From: Devosia sp. A8/3-2
Lineage (GTDB): Bacteria > Pseudomonadota > Alphaproteobacteria > Rhizobiales > Devosiaceae
Assembly: GCA_025452255.1 (NCBI GenBank)
Contig: CP104974.1
Coordinates: forward strand, 2,830,156 to 2,894,155
Reading direction: 5' to 3'
DNA: 64,000 nucleotides
Part shown: positions 32,455-43,233 of the stretch, one piece after another
How positions within the stretch are numbered: the stretch's first letter is position 1
How the letters are laid out: the number at the start of each line of letters is the position of its first letter
The notes under the pieces: model-generated
The model's input: only the letters and a program-made list of their open reading frames with translations
Told to the model about the DNA's origin: nothing
Databases searched by the model: none
Made by a program: the position numbers and the translations under genes

Positions 32455-34330
32455 ATGCTCGATAGTTTGCGCGGTTTTGCAAAATCTCGGCCGGTAAGGT
32501 CATGGGTGCATTTCTTTTGGTGGGCGTTGCCGGGTTCGGCATCAACAATGTCATTACCGACACGGGCACCAATACCGTAGCACGTGTCGGCAATGAGGAA
32601 ATCAACTCCCGGGAATTCCTGCGCGCCTATCAGAGCCAGATGAACCAGGTGGCCCAGCGGCTGGGGTCAGTCCCCACCCAGCAGGAAGCCGTGAGCCCGG
32701 GCATTCCCTCCATGGTGCTGCAGAGCCCGGCGCAGGACGCCGCCCTCAACCAGATGGCGAATAATTTCGGGCTCGGCGTTTCCGAGCAGAAGCTGAGCGA
32801 AATGCTGCGCGAAGATCCCTCCTTTGCCGGCACGCTCGGCACCTTCGATCCTGCCGCGTTCTCGCAGGTGTTGCAGCAGAGTGGACTGACCGAGGCTGAA
32901 TATTTTGCTGACCGGGGCAAGGCCGCCCAGCGTCAGCAGCTGGTGCTGTCGCTGTTTGGCGATACCAAGCTCTCCGCTACGGCCTCCAACTCGGTCAACC
33001 GCTACGCCGCCGACCAGCGCACCATGGATTATTTCTGTCATTGGCGACACCAATATCGAAACGCCTGCCGCGCCGACCGAAGCAGAACTGGCCGCCTATC
33101 TCACCGAGCACCGGGCCGAATACCGCACTGTGGAAACCCGCACCGTGCAGATGCTCGAGCTGTCGCCGGCAAGCCCGGCTAAAACCAAAACCATTTCCGA
33201 CGACGCCATTGCCGCCGAATATGAGCGCACCAAGGCGAGCCTCAATACACCCGAAACCCGCACCATTCAGCAGGTCGTGCTCAACCCCGAGCAGGTCACC
33301 GCCTTCGAGGCCGGCCAAACCGCTGGCACTCCCTTTGAAACGCTGGTGACCAATGCCGGTCTGACGCCGACCGATCTGGGCACACTGGCCCAGTCCAACG
33401 TTACCGACACTGCCCTTGCCACGGCCGCCTTCGGGCTGCCGCAGGGCGGGTTCACCATCATCGATGGCATTGCCGGCAAGCGCGCCATCCACGTCTCGGC
33501 CATTCAGCCTGCACGCGAGCCGACGCTGGCCGAGGCCCGCGAGCAGATCTCGCAGACCACGGCTTTGGCGGAAGCGCGCAATGAAGTGTCCGACGTTCTC
33601 GACCGAGTCGAAGAACTGCGCGCCGCCTTCCAGCCGCTGACCGACATTGCCGCTCGTTTCAACCTCGATCTCTATGAGGCCAATGTGACTGCCGGCGGCA
33701 GCGAGCTCTCCGTCATCCCCGGCCTCAACGATACCGACCGTCCCCGCGTCGCCCAAGCCATCTTCAAGGCCGAAGAGGGTAAGCTGACCCCGGCGACCCA
33801 GCTGGCCGGGAGTGCCAATCTATGGTTCGACTCGGTCAAGATCGACCCCGCCCGCGACCAGACACTCGATGAAGTGCGCGAACAGGTGACGACCACGATC
33901 ACCACCGAACGCACCAATGCCGCCATCGCCACCGCGCAGGATGCTGCCGTAAAGCGCATCGCGGCCGGCGAAGCCATTGCCGATGTGGCCGCTTCGCTCG
34001 GGGTATTCCCGCAGCTGAGCACGCAATTCACCCGCTTCGGCTCGCAGGACCAGACCATTGACCAGACGGTCGCAGCCGCTGCCTTTGCTGGTGGCGAAGA
34101 CCATCATGGCGCCGTCGTCAGCAATAGCGGCGAGCATATCGTGTTCCGTGTCACCGCTGTCACGCCGGCTGAAGGCGGTCTGGCCGAGCAGGCCAATGGG
34201 AGCCTCGAAAACGAAGTGCGGATCGGCATCTATGGCGATTTCTGTAACCGCCGTGCGCGACGAAGCGGGCCTGCGTGTCAATGAGCAAGCCTTGCAGCAA
34301 TCGCTTTCTCTCCTCACCGGCGCGCAATAG
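32455..34330 (+). CDS. ppiD: PpiD-like periplasmic peptidyl-prolyl isomerase/chaperone, three frameshifts
   Basis: About 625 residues. Membrane-anchored SurA_N-type folding factor: one N-terminal helix (VMGAFLLVGVAGFGINNVI), then ARVGNEEINSREFLRAYQSQM (SurA N domain) and a long helical body with a parvulin-like region around residues 230-330 that is weakly conserved. Breaks occur near 32484 (CCTCGG read as CTCGG), 33036 and 34243 (T inserted in TTTCG). Precedes trpE, the classical alphaproteobacterial order. Confidence 0.85.
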
Positions 34331-34361
34331 CGCCGGCCCAACCCAACTGGAACACCTGACG

Positions 34362-35871
34362 ATGGGCGACGATTCCTACCAGCGCTTTGCCGAGCAATAT
34401 GAAGCCGGGAAATCGCAGATCGTCTGGCGTCGCATCGTGGCCGACCTCGAAACACCGATCGGCACCTATCTGAAGCTCGCGCAGGATCGCACCAACACCT
34501 TCCTGCTCGAATCGGTGCAGGACGGGGCCATTCGCGGCCGCTACTCGATCATTGGCCTGTTGCCCGACGTCATCCTCAAGGTCGAGGCCGGCCGGGCGTC
34601 CATCAATCGCTCGGCCCAGTTGGACCCTGACCATTACGAGCCATTGAGCGAAGCCCCGCTCGATGCGCTGCGTACCCTCGTGGCCGACAGCAAGATCGAC
34701 GTGCCCCCCGGCCTGCCCCCGCAGTCCGCCGGCATTTACGGTTTTCTCGGCTATGAGATGGTCCGCTACATGGAAGTGCTGCCCAACAGCAATCCGGACC
34801 ATCTGGAACTCCCCGAAGCGACATTGATGCGCCCCTCGTTACTGGCCATCTTCGATACGCTTAAGGACGAGCTTTACCTGACCGCCCCCATCTTCGTGCG
34901 GGAGGGCGTCACCGCCCGTCAGGCCAACGAAGCAGCTGAGGCCCGCATCGAAGAGGCCATCGCCCGACTGGGCCGCGCCCTACCGACTACAGCCGCCCTG
35001 CCCGACCTTGAAAGCATCGCCGTCACCAGCAATACCAGTCGCGAGGAATATTTCGCGATGGTGGCCAAGGCCAAGGACTACATCACGGCCGGCGACATCT
35101 TCCGAGTCGTGCTCAGCCAGCGCTTCGAGGCTGAATTCACCCTGCCCGCCACCGCGCTCTACCGCGCGCTGCGTCGCACCAATCCTAGCCCCTACATGTA
35201 CTTCCTCGATTTCGGCGGCTTTGCCATTGCTGGTTCGAGCCCCGAAGTGCTGGTGCGCGTGCAGGACGGCCAAGTCACTATCCGCCCCATCGCCGGCACT
35301 CGCAAGCGCGGCGCCACCCCGACGCGGGATCAGGAACTGGCCGCCGAACTGCTTGCCGACCCCAAGGAGCTGGCCGAGCATCTGATGCTGCTCGATCTAG
35401 GCCGCAACGATGTCGGCCGCGTCGCCAAGACCGGCACGGTCAAGGTCACCGACAAGTTCTTCCTCGAATTCTATTCCCACGTCATGCACATCGTTTCCAA
35501 CGTGGTTGGCGTGCTTGATCCCAAATACGATTTCGTCGATGCCCTCTCGGCCGGCTTCCCGGCCGGCACCGTCTCCGGCGCCCCCAAGGTGCGCGCCATG
35601 GAAATCATCGACGAGCTGGAAAAGTCCCGCCGCGGCATCTATGGCGGCTGTGTCGGCTATTTCAGCGCCGATGGCACCATGGACACTTGCATCGTGCTGC
35701 GTACCGCCATCGTCAAGGATGGCAAGCTCTACGCCCGAGGCCGGCGCCGGCATCGTGGCTGACAGTAAGCCCGAACTCGAACAGCTCGAATGCGAAAACA
35801 AGGCCCGCGCCCTTTTCAGCGCCGCCGAGGAAGCGCTACGCTATGCCGGCGAGGCGAGGATTGGGCAATGA
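34362..35871 (+). CDS. trpE: Anthranilate synthase component I, one frameshift
   Basis: 503 residues restored. Converts chorismate to anthranilate with TrpG. LLESVQDGAIRGRYSIIG (tryptophan-site region), NPSPYMYFLDFG, GSSPEVLVRV, IAGTRKRGATPTRDQELA, LLDLGRNDVGRVA, and FPAGTVSGAPKVRAMEIIDELE are all family signatures. One extra C near 35738 (GCCGAGG read as GCCCGAGG) displaces the last 40 residues. Stands apart from trpG by 129 bases that contain a palindromic repeat. It is not fused to TrpG, unlike in Rhizobium. Confidence 0.95.
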
Positions 35872-35940
35872 GCGCTATATTCGACACATGCGGCGCCCTG
35901 ACCTCCGTTTTGCGATGGCGGGTCTGGTTCTGAAACAGGG

Positions 35941-35963
35941 GTTCCCGCTTTCGCGGGAATGAC
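35941..35963. repeat. Palindromic repeat unit between trpE and trpG
   Basis: GTTCCCGCTTTCGCGGGAATGAC contains the stem TTCCCGC/GCGGGAA and matches the core of the repeat at 15973-16056. Here only one arm is present, so it is a truncated or single-unit copy within the trp operon. Confidence 0.7.
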
Positions 35964-36000
35964 CCGGTGATGGAAACAAACCCACACAGGACCAAGCGAA

Positions 36001-36600
36001 ATGACCCGCACTCTCGTCATCGATAACTACGACAGCTTCACCTACAATCTCGTCCACTTCCTCGGAGAATTGGGCGCCGACGTCACTGTCTACCGCAACA
36101 ACAAGATCACCCTCGATGAGATCGCCGCCATGGCGCCCGAGGCCATCGTGCTGTCCCCCGGCCCTTGCACGCCCAATGAGGCCGGCATTTGCCCGGCCGT
36201 GATCGACCGCTTCAAGGGGCAGATCCCGATCCTCGGTGTGTGCCTCGGGCATCAGGCCATCGGCCGAGCCATGGGCGGCGACGTGATCCGCGCGCCGCAT
36301 CTGGTCCACGGCAAGACCAGCAAGATCCATCACACTGGCAAGGGCCTGTTTCGTGGCCTCAACAACGACTTCGAGGCCACGCGCTATCACTCGCTGATCG
36401 TCAGGCCAGAAACCCTGCCGCAAACCCTTGATGTCACCGCCACCACCGATGACGGGTTGATCATGGGCATCCAGCACAAGACCCTTCCGGTCCATGGCGT
36501 GCAATTCCACCCCGAAAGCATCGCCTCGGAAAACGGCCACGCTCTGCTGCAGAACTTCCTCAACATCGCCCGCGACTTCAACGGCCAGAGGGCTGCGTGA
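36001..36600 (+). CDS. trpG: Anthranilate synthase component II (glutamine amidotransferase)
   Basis: 199 residues, intact. Supplies ammonia from glutamine to Trp[15 protein letters not shown] opening, oxyanion region [12 protein letters not shown], catalytic Cys in [11 protein letters not shown], and His-x-Glu in [10 protein letters not shown]. May also serve PabB, as in many bacteria. Overlaps trpD by TGATG. Confidence 0.95.
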   Translation: MTRTLVIDNYDSFTYNLVHFLGELGADVTVYRNNKITLDEIAAMAPEAIVLSPGPCTPNEAGICPAVIDRFKGQIPILGVCLGHQAIGRAMGGDVIRAPHLVHGKTSKIHHTGKGLFRGLNNDFEATRYHSLIVRPETLPQTLDVTATTDDGLIMGIQHKTLPVHGVQFHPESIASENGHALLQNFLNIARDFNGQRAA

Positions 36601-37617
36601 TGGATATCAAGGCTGCCCTCAACAAGATTGCCGACCGCCGCGACCTGACCGGCGAGGAAATGCGCGCCGTCATGCGCACCATCATGGCCGGCGAAGCCAC
36701 AGCCAGCCAGATCGGCGCTTTTCTGATGGGCATGCGTATCAAGGGCGAAACGGTGGGCGAAATCGCCGCCGCCGTCTCGATCCTGCGCGAGCAGATGGTG
36801 CCCGTCGAAGCCCCTGAAGATGCCGTCGACATTGTCGGCACCGGCGGCGATGGCGGGGGACGCTCAACATATCCACCGCCAGCGCCATCGTCGTCGCCTC
36901 CATCGGCGTTCCCGTCGCCAAGCATGGCAACCGCGCCCTCTCCTCCAAATCCGGCGCCTCCCGGGTTCTCGAAGCCCTCGGCGTCAAGCTCGACCTGACC
37001 CCGGCCGAAATCTCCCGCTGTATCGCCAAAGCCGGCATCGGCTTCATGTTCGCGCCCAGCCACCACCCGGCCATGCGCCATGTCGGCCCCCGCGCACCGA
37101 AATGGGCGTGCGCACCATGTTCAACCTGCTTGGCCCCCAGTCCAATCCGGCCGGCGTGCGCCGCTACATGCTGGGCGTCTATGCCGAGGAATGGGTCGAG
37201 CCGGTCGCCGCCGCGCTGCTCGCCAATCGGGCCATCAAGGCACGGGTCGTCCATGGTAGCGATGGCCTCGACGAAATCACCGTCACCGGCCCCAGCTTCG
37301 TGGCCCAGATCGCCAATGGCGACCTGCGCAGCTTCGAAGTCACCCCCGAACAGGCCGGCCTCAAGCGCCACGATGCCAAGGATTTGCTTGGCGGCGACCC
37401 GGCTTATAATGCAGCGGCAATGCACGCGCTGTTCGATCGCGCGCCCGGCGCCTATCGTGACATTGTACTGCTCAATTCAGCTGCAACCCTCATCGTGGCC
37501 GACAAAGCTGCCGACCTCAGCGAAGGCGCCGCCATGGCCGCCGCGGCAATCGACAGCGGCAAAGCAAAACAAACTCTGGCCCGCCTCGTGGCGGTTTCCA
37601 ACGGACAGGACCAATGA
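36600..37617 (+). CDS. trpD: Anthranilate phosphoribosyltransferase, two frameshifts
   Basis: About 339 residues. Attaches phosphoribose from PRPP to anthranilate. Signatures: [33 protein letters not shown] (PRPP loop), [50 protein letters not shown], and [11 protein letters not shown]. Breaks near 36858 and 37098. Overlaps trpG (TGATG) and trpC (ATGA), forming a coupled trpGDC unit. Confidence 0.95.
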
Positions 37618-38425
37618 GCGACATCCTGCAGCAGATCGAGGCCTATAAGCGCGAAGAAATCGCCGCGGCCAAAGCCATGCGCCCACGGGCCGAGGTCGTG
37701 GCGCAAGCCCATGACCAGCCCGCCGCCTCGGCTTCATCAACGCCATCAAGGCCAAGCGCAGCCGGGGCCAATATGCCCTGATTGCCGAGGTGAAAAAGGC
37801 CAGCCCCTCCAAGGGATTGATCCGCCCCGATTTCAACCCCGCCGAAATCGCTCGCGCCTATGAAAGCGCCGGCGCCGCATGCCTCTCCGTGCTGACTGAC
37901 CGCCCCTCTTTCCGGGGCTCGCCCAGCTATCTGATCGAGGCCCGCGCCGCCACCTGCCTGCCGGTGCTGCGCAAAGATTTCCTGTTCGAGACCTATCAGG
38001 TCGCCGAAGCCTGCGCTCGGGGCGCCGACTGCATCCTGGTTATCCTCGCCGCCATTGGCGATGACGTGGCCCGCTATCTGCTCGATGCCGCCGCCGAATG
38101 GGGCATGGACGCCCCGGTGGAAGTGCATGACCAGCTCGAACTCGACCGCGCCACGGCCCCGGGCGCCGAGTTCATCGGCATCAACAACCGTAATCTGCGC
38201 ACTTTCGAGACCACGCTTGATACCTCGATCAATCTCGCCATCGGCGTGCCGAAAAACGTCCTCTCGGTCAGCGAGAGCGGCATTATGAGCCATGAGCATG
38301 TGGTCAAGCTCGAACAGGAGGCAGGGATCGGCACTTTCCTTGTCGGCGAAAGCCTGATGCGCCAGGACGACGTCGCCGCCGCCACCCGTACCCTGCTGAT
38401 GGGCGCGCCCGAGGCCGTCCGCTAA
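37614..38425 (+). CDS. trpC: Indole-3-glycerol phosphate synthase, one frameshift
   Basis: About 270 residues; TIM barrel that closes the indole ring. Signatures: [83 protein letters not shown]. One C is missing near 37722 (CCTCGG read as CTCGG). The stop overlaps the moaC start (TAATG). Confidence 0.95.
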
Positions 38426-38906
38426 TGGCCGAGGCCGGGCTCACCCATCTCAACGAGCGCGGCGAAGCCCATATCGTGGATATCGGCGACAAGGCCGCCA
38501 CCAAACGCCGCGCCGTCGCCTGGGCACGTGTCATCGCCCAACCTGCCACCATCACTGCGATTCTGGGTGGGAGCCTCAAAAAGGCGACGCCTTGGCCGTG
38601 GCCCGCATTGCCGGCATCATGGCCGCCAAAAAGACCGCCGAGCTGATCCCGCTCTGCCATCCGATCCCGCTCACCAAGGTCAGCGTCGACATCTCGGTAG
38701 AGAACGACACCACCATCCGCATTGAAGCATCAGCCGAAACCACCGGCCAGACCGGTGTCGAAATGGAAGCCCTCGTCGCTGCCTCCACCGCCGCGCTGAC
38801 CCTCTATGACATGGCCAAGGCCATCGACCGCGCCATCATCGTCACCGACATCTGCCTTCTCGAAAAGTCCGGCGGCAAATCCGGCGACTTCGTACGCACA
38901 CTATGA
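38425..38906 (+). CDS. moaC: Cyclic pyranopterin monophosphate synthase MoaC, one frameshift
   Basis: About 160 residues. Acts after MoaA in molybdopterin synthesis. [23 protein letters not shown] opening, [48 protein letters not shown], and [12 protein letters not shown] are the family signatures including the catalytic Lys and His. One G is missing near 38584. Coupled to trpC (TAATG) and moeA (ATGA). Confidence 0.94.
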
Positions 38907-40104
38907 GCCTATTGCCCGTCGAAGACGCCATCGCCGCCATTCTCGCGCGTACCGGCCGTCCGCCCCGAAAGCGTCGCCCTCGCCCACGCCAATGGCCGTG
39001 TGCTGGCGCAAACGCTCTTTGCCACTCACGACCAGCCCCCTTCAATGCCAGCGCCATGGATGGCTACGCAGTCCGTGCCGCCGATATCATCCCCGGCCAC
39101 CGCCTGACGCTGATCGGCGTGTCGCAAGCCGGTGCCGGCTTTGCTGGCAGCGTCGCCGCAGACCAATGCGTCCGCATCTTCACCGGCGCTCCGGTTCCCC
39201 CGGCGCCGACGCCGTCATCATGCAGGAAGAAGCCACCGTAAACGGCAATCTGGTGACCTTCACCGAGCAGCCCAAGCCCGGCCGCAGCATCCGCGCCATT
39301 GGCAATGACTTCGCCATCGGCGATGCCCTGATCGAGACAGGCGCTCGCATGGGCCCGATGCAGCTGGCCGTAGCCGCTGCTGCCAATGCCCCTACGCTCA
39401 CGGTCGCCACGCGCCCCCGCATCGCCCTCCTCGCCACCGGCGACGAGCTGGTGCTGCCCGGCTCGCCCCTCGCGCCCGACCAGATCGTCGCCTCCAACAG
39501 CTTCGGCCTCGCCCCCATGCTCGCGCCCTATGCCGCTGAGGTCACCGACCACGGCATTGCCCGCGACGACCGCGCCGCCCTGCGCGCCAAGCTCAGAATC
39601 AATCTTCGCCGCCGAACCCGACATTCTGATCACCACTGGCGGCGCCAGCGTGGGCGACCACGATATCGTCCGGGATGTACTGCTCGAACTCGGCGTGACC
39701 CTCGACTTCTGGCGCATCAACATGCGCCCGGGCAAACTCGCTCATGTTCGGCACTCGCGGCAAGGCGCTAATTTTCGGCCTGCACGGCAATCCGGTTTCG
39801 GCCATGGTCACCGCCACAGTCTTCATCAAGCCGGCTTTGCGCAAATGGCTCGGCTATGCCGAACAGCCCAGCTGGCGCCTGCCCCCGGCCGGCCCCACCC
39901 CGCCCAATTCCGCGCGCCGCCACTTCATGCGCGCCCAGCTGGTGCACACGCCCACCGGCCCCGAGCTCATGCCGATCTCCCAAACCGACAGCGGTCACAC
40001 CTCGTCCCTGTCAAACGCGGATATGCTGATCATCCAGCCAGAATTAGACCCCGGCGCCCATGCCGGTTCCGATTGTCGAATCCATCCAGATCGACGCCTT
40101 TTGA
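38903..40104 (+). CDS. moeA: Molybdopterin molybdenumtransferase MoeA, about five frameshifts
   Basis: About 400 residues. Inserts molybdate into adenylated molybdopterin. Signatures: [24 protein letters not shown] then [37 protein letters not shown], and [13 protein letters not shown]. Breaks near 38958, 39203, 39595, 39741 and 40057. Restoring the last break gives an ending [12 protein letters not shown] and a TGA at 40102-40104; the distal frame otherwise runs into the lexA promoter. Placed before lexA, the usual order. Confidence 0.9.
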
Positions 40105-40149
40105 CTGTCGAGCCAAGAAAATCGCGCTGGGGGCGACAGGGATATTGCG

Positions 40150-40164
40150 GAACATAACTGGAAC
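40150..40164 (-). promoter_or_regulatory. LexA box, minus-oriented
   Basis: GAAC-N7-GAAC on the plus strand equals GTTC-N7-GTTC on the minus strand, the alphaproteobacterial SOS box. It is the first of two boxes upstream of lexA. Confidence 0.75.
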
Positions 40165-40174
40165 ACGTATAGTC

Positions 40175-40189
40175 GTTCTGCCTATGTTC
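40175..40189 (+). promoter_or_regulatory. LexA box, plus-oriented
   Basis: GTTC-TGCCTAT-GTTC is an exact match to the alphaproteobacterial LexA box. It lies 24 bases before the lexA ATG and implies autoregulation. Confidence 0.88.
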
Positions 40190-40212
40190 CGAATCCCTGT
40201 GGAAGGCCGCCA

Positions 40213-40924
40213 ATGCTGACGCGCAAACAACACGAGCTGCTGATGTTCATCCACGAGCGGATGAAGGAAAGCGGCATTCCCCCTCATTCGACGAAATGAA
40301 GGATGCCCTCGATCTGGCGTCCAAATCCGGCATTCACCGCCTGATTACCGCGCTGGAAGAGCGCGGCTTCATCCGCCGCCTGCCCAATCGGGCCCGGGCG
40401 CTCGAAGTGGTCAAGCTCCCCGATTCGATGAATCCCTCGCTGGGCGGTCGCAAGGCACGCTTCGAGCCTTCAGTCATTGAGGGCACGTTGGGCAAGGTAT
40501 CCAATCCGCCGGCCCGCAAATCCGCCGGCGAAGACTATGCCCGGCCAATCTCGATTCCCGTCATGGGCCGGATCGCCGCCGGTACGCCGATCGAGGCTAT
40601 CCAGACTCATTCCCACACCATCATGGTGCCCCCCGAAATGCTGGGCGCTGGCAGAGCATTGCGCTTGAAGTGCGCGGAGATTCGATGATCGAGGCCGGCA
40701 TTTTCGATGGCGACACCGTTCTCATCAAAAAGCAGGAATCAGCCAGCACTGGCGAAATCATCGTCGCCCCGGTCGATGACGAGGAAGCCACGCTCAAGCG
40801 CCTGCGTCGCAAGGGCAATACCGTCGCCCTCGAAGCCGCTAATCCGGCTTACGAAACCCGCATTTTTCCTCCTGACCGGGTCAAGGTTCAGGGCCGACTT
40901 GTTGGGCTGTTGCGGAAGTACTGA
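40213..40924 (+). CDS. lexA: SOS repressor LexA, two or more frameshifts
   Basis: About 237 residues. N-terminal winged helix [44 protein letters not shown]; the alphaproteobacterial linker is long. The C-terminal S24 protease domain has [13 protein letters not shown] (cleavage-site region, Ala-Gly), catalytic Ser in [11 protein letters not shown], and catalytic Lys in [11 protein letters not shown]. Breaks near 40284 and 40653-40665. It represses SOS genes and is cleaved when RecA is active. Followed by a strong terminator. Confidence 0.95.
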
Positions 40925-40926
40925 AC

Positions 40927-40956
40927 AAAAGGGCCGCTCCATTGAGCGGCCCTTTT
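40927..40956 (+). terminator. Rho-independent terminator of lexA
   Basis: AAAAGGGCCGCTC (40927-40939) pairs perfectly with GAGCGGCCCTTTT (40944-40956), loop of 4 bases. It starts 3 bases after the lexA stop. Confidence 0.95.
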
Positions 40957-40980
40957 GATTTGTCGCAGTCCCCGAGCGTC

Positions 40981-41054
40981 CCTTCTCCCCTCTTGGGACT
41001 TCAGAGCCGGCCGAAGGCAAAATCGCTTCGGTGGAGCGATTTTAGGGGAGAAGG
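40981..41054. repeat. Nested palindromic repeat between lexA and the dehydratase gene
   Basis: Outer arms CCTTCTCCCCT (40981-40991) and AGGGGAGAAGG (41044-41054) enclose inner arms AAAATCGCT (41019-41027) and AGCGATTTT (41035-41043). It lies at the edge of the galactonate module. No gene is seen in 41055-41135. Confidence 0.7.
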
Positions 41055-41135
41055 CCATGAGAGCTATGCTCGAATGGCTGCGTGCCCGAAGGGCGGATGA
41101 GGAGCTTGCGCCATACGGCGCAATGCCCCAGCCTT

Positions 41136-42933
41136 CTAGTGATTATCCCGCGGAATGCCGTTGGTCTGAGCAATCCGCTGGTACTTCTCGGCTGGCTTGA
41201 GGATGGCGCCGTCGCCAAGCTGGCCGACGATACTGCGCTGGATTTCCTGCCGGGGCGTCTGATGCTTGGGGTATTTGTACCCGCCCATCGATTCCGGGTC
41301 CGCCCGGCGCGTCATGATTTCTTCGTCAGAAATCAGGATATTGGCTGTGCCCGTATTGAGGTCGATGCGCACCCGGTCGCCGGTCCGCAGGATAGCGAGA
41401 TTGCCACCGGCGGCAGCTTCCGGCGAGGCATTGAGGATCGAGGGCGAACCCGAGGTGCCGGACTGGCGGCCATCGCCGATACAGGCCAGCGCATGAATGC
41501 CCTTCTTGATCAGGTAATCGGGCGGCCGCATGTTGACGACTTCCGCCGCGCCAGGATAGCCGATCGGCCCGGCGCCACGCATGAACAGCAGGGTATGTTC
41601 GTCAATCTCAAGCGAGGGATCGTCGATCCGGTGGTGGTAGTCCTCCGGGCCATCGAACACCACAGCCTTGCCCTCGAACGCACCGGGGCTGGCTGGATTG
41701 TTGAGGTAACGGTCGTGGAATTCCGAGGAAATCACGCTGGTCTTCATGATGGCGTTGTCAGAACAAATTGCCCCGCAGCACCGGGAACCCGGCTTCGGCC
41801 TTGAGCGGATTGTCGAAGGGGCGGATGACCTTGTCGTCTGGATCGTGCTGTCGCGACAGTTCTCGCCGATGGTCTTGCCGTTAACGGTCGGGGCGTTCTC
41901 GTGGATCAGGCCCCGGCCCATCAACTCATGGACCACTGCCGGCACGCCGCCGGCATGATAGAAGTCCTCGCCCAGATATTCACCGGCAGGCTGCATGTTG
42001 ACCAGCAGCGGCACCTTGTGGCCATAGGTCTGGAAATCCTGCAGTTCCAGTTCCACGCCAATATGCTTGGCGATAGCCTGAATATGGATCGGGGCATTGG
42101 TCAGAACCACCGATGGCCGAATTGACCACGATAGTATTGATGAAATTGTCCTTGGTCAGGATGTCGGAGGGCTTCAAATCCTCATGCACCATGTCCACGA
42201 TGCGCTTGCCGGTGCGATAGGCCATTTCACGGCGATCGCGATACGGCGCAGGAATGGCGGCCGAACCCGGCAACTGCATGCCCAGCGATTCCGCCAGCGA
42301 ATTCATCGTGCTCGCGGTGCCCATCGTGTTGCAGAAGCCGGTCGATGGCGCCGAGGACGCCACCAATTCGATGAACTGGGCATAATCGATCTCGCCGGCC
42401 GCCATCATCTGGCGGGCCTTCCACACGATGGTGCCCGAGCCGGTGCGCTCGCCCTTGTGCCAGCCATTGAGCATCGGCCCGACCGACAGCGCGATCGCCG
42501 GAATATTGACCGTCGCCGCGCCCATCAGCATGGCCGGGGTGGTCTTGTCGCACCCAATAGTCAGCACGACGCCGTCCAGCGGATAGCCATAAAGCACTTC
42601 GACCAGACCCAGATAGGCCGGGTTCCGGTCAAGCCCCGCCGTCGGCCGCTTGCCGGTTTCTGGATTGGATGCACGGGGAATTCGATGGCAATGCCACCCG
42701 CTTCCCGAATGCCTTCGCGCACGCGCTCAGCCAGCACGATGTGGTGGCGGTTGCATGGCGAAAGGTCGGACCCCGTCTGCGCTGATACCGATGATCGGCT
42801 TGTCCGATTGCAGCTCTTCGCGCGACACGCCAAAGTTCATGTAACGCTCGAGATAAAGCGCCGTCATGTCTGGATTGTCTGGGTTATCAAACCAAGCGCG
42901 CGAACGCAGCTTCTGGGGCTTGCTGGCAGTCAT
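41136..42933 (-). CDS. IlvD/Edd family sugar-acid dehydratase, about five frameshifts
   Basis: About 598 residues. Fe-S dehydratase that turns an aldonate into its 2-keto-3-deoxy form. N-terminus [22 protein letters not shown], cluster Cys in [50 protein letters not shown], and [22 protein letters not shown]. It resembles L-arabinonate/xylonate dehydratases, but with dgoK and dgoA next to it galactonate is the likely substrate. Breaks at about 42783, 42665, 42103, 41815 and 41760; three are an inserted base in TTCG or GCG^AT contexts. Divergent from dgoK. Confidence 0.88.
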
Positions 42934-43233
42934 TTCCTCATACCTCACTGTCCGCGCTGGCGGATCGTGCCTCAACGATTGCAGCTTTCTAGCATGCCCG
43001 TGCCGAGAGTGAATGGAATTCTGCCGAAAAATCATACTTTTTAGAGGCGCACGAAAAAGCGCTGTGCAATGTTCCGAAACGCGTCTGCTCGCTTACCAAA
43101 TGAGGAGACGAAAACTTGGGCTTGGGCCTTTGTTCTGTCGCGCCGTAAGCCGCAGATTCTTGCTGGCTCCACCGGCGCTCTGCGATTAGGGTCGCCCTGC
43201 CGGGATAAGGCATGCGGCTCAGGGGGAGTGACT
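42934..43233. other. Divergent promoter region between the dehydratase gene and dgoK
   Basis: 300 bases with no recognisable gene. It is AT-richer than its surroundings near 43020-43060 and holds the near-palindrome GTTCCGAAAC near 43073, a possible regulator site. No regulator gene lies in the module itself. A short plus-strand open stretch from 43069 into dgoK is judged to be leader sequence. Confidence 0.4.

Noticed and set aside
41056-41200. Short open frame starting MRAMLEWLRARRAD after lexA
   Set aside because: It begins at the edge of a palindromic repeat, overlaps the end of the dehydratase gene and has no recognisable similarity.
43060-43085. GTTCCGAAAC as a defined IclR- or GntR-type operator
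   Set aside because: Only a near-palindrome with no matching regulator gene nearby and no second copy was seen; noted in the region entry only.
43069-43233. An N-terminal extension or separate small gene before dgoK
   Set aside because: The extra residues have no DgoK similarity, and a good ribosome site precedes TTG 43234, where the conserved sequence begins.
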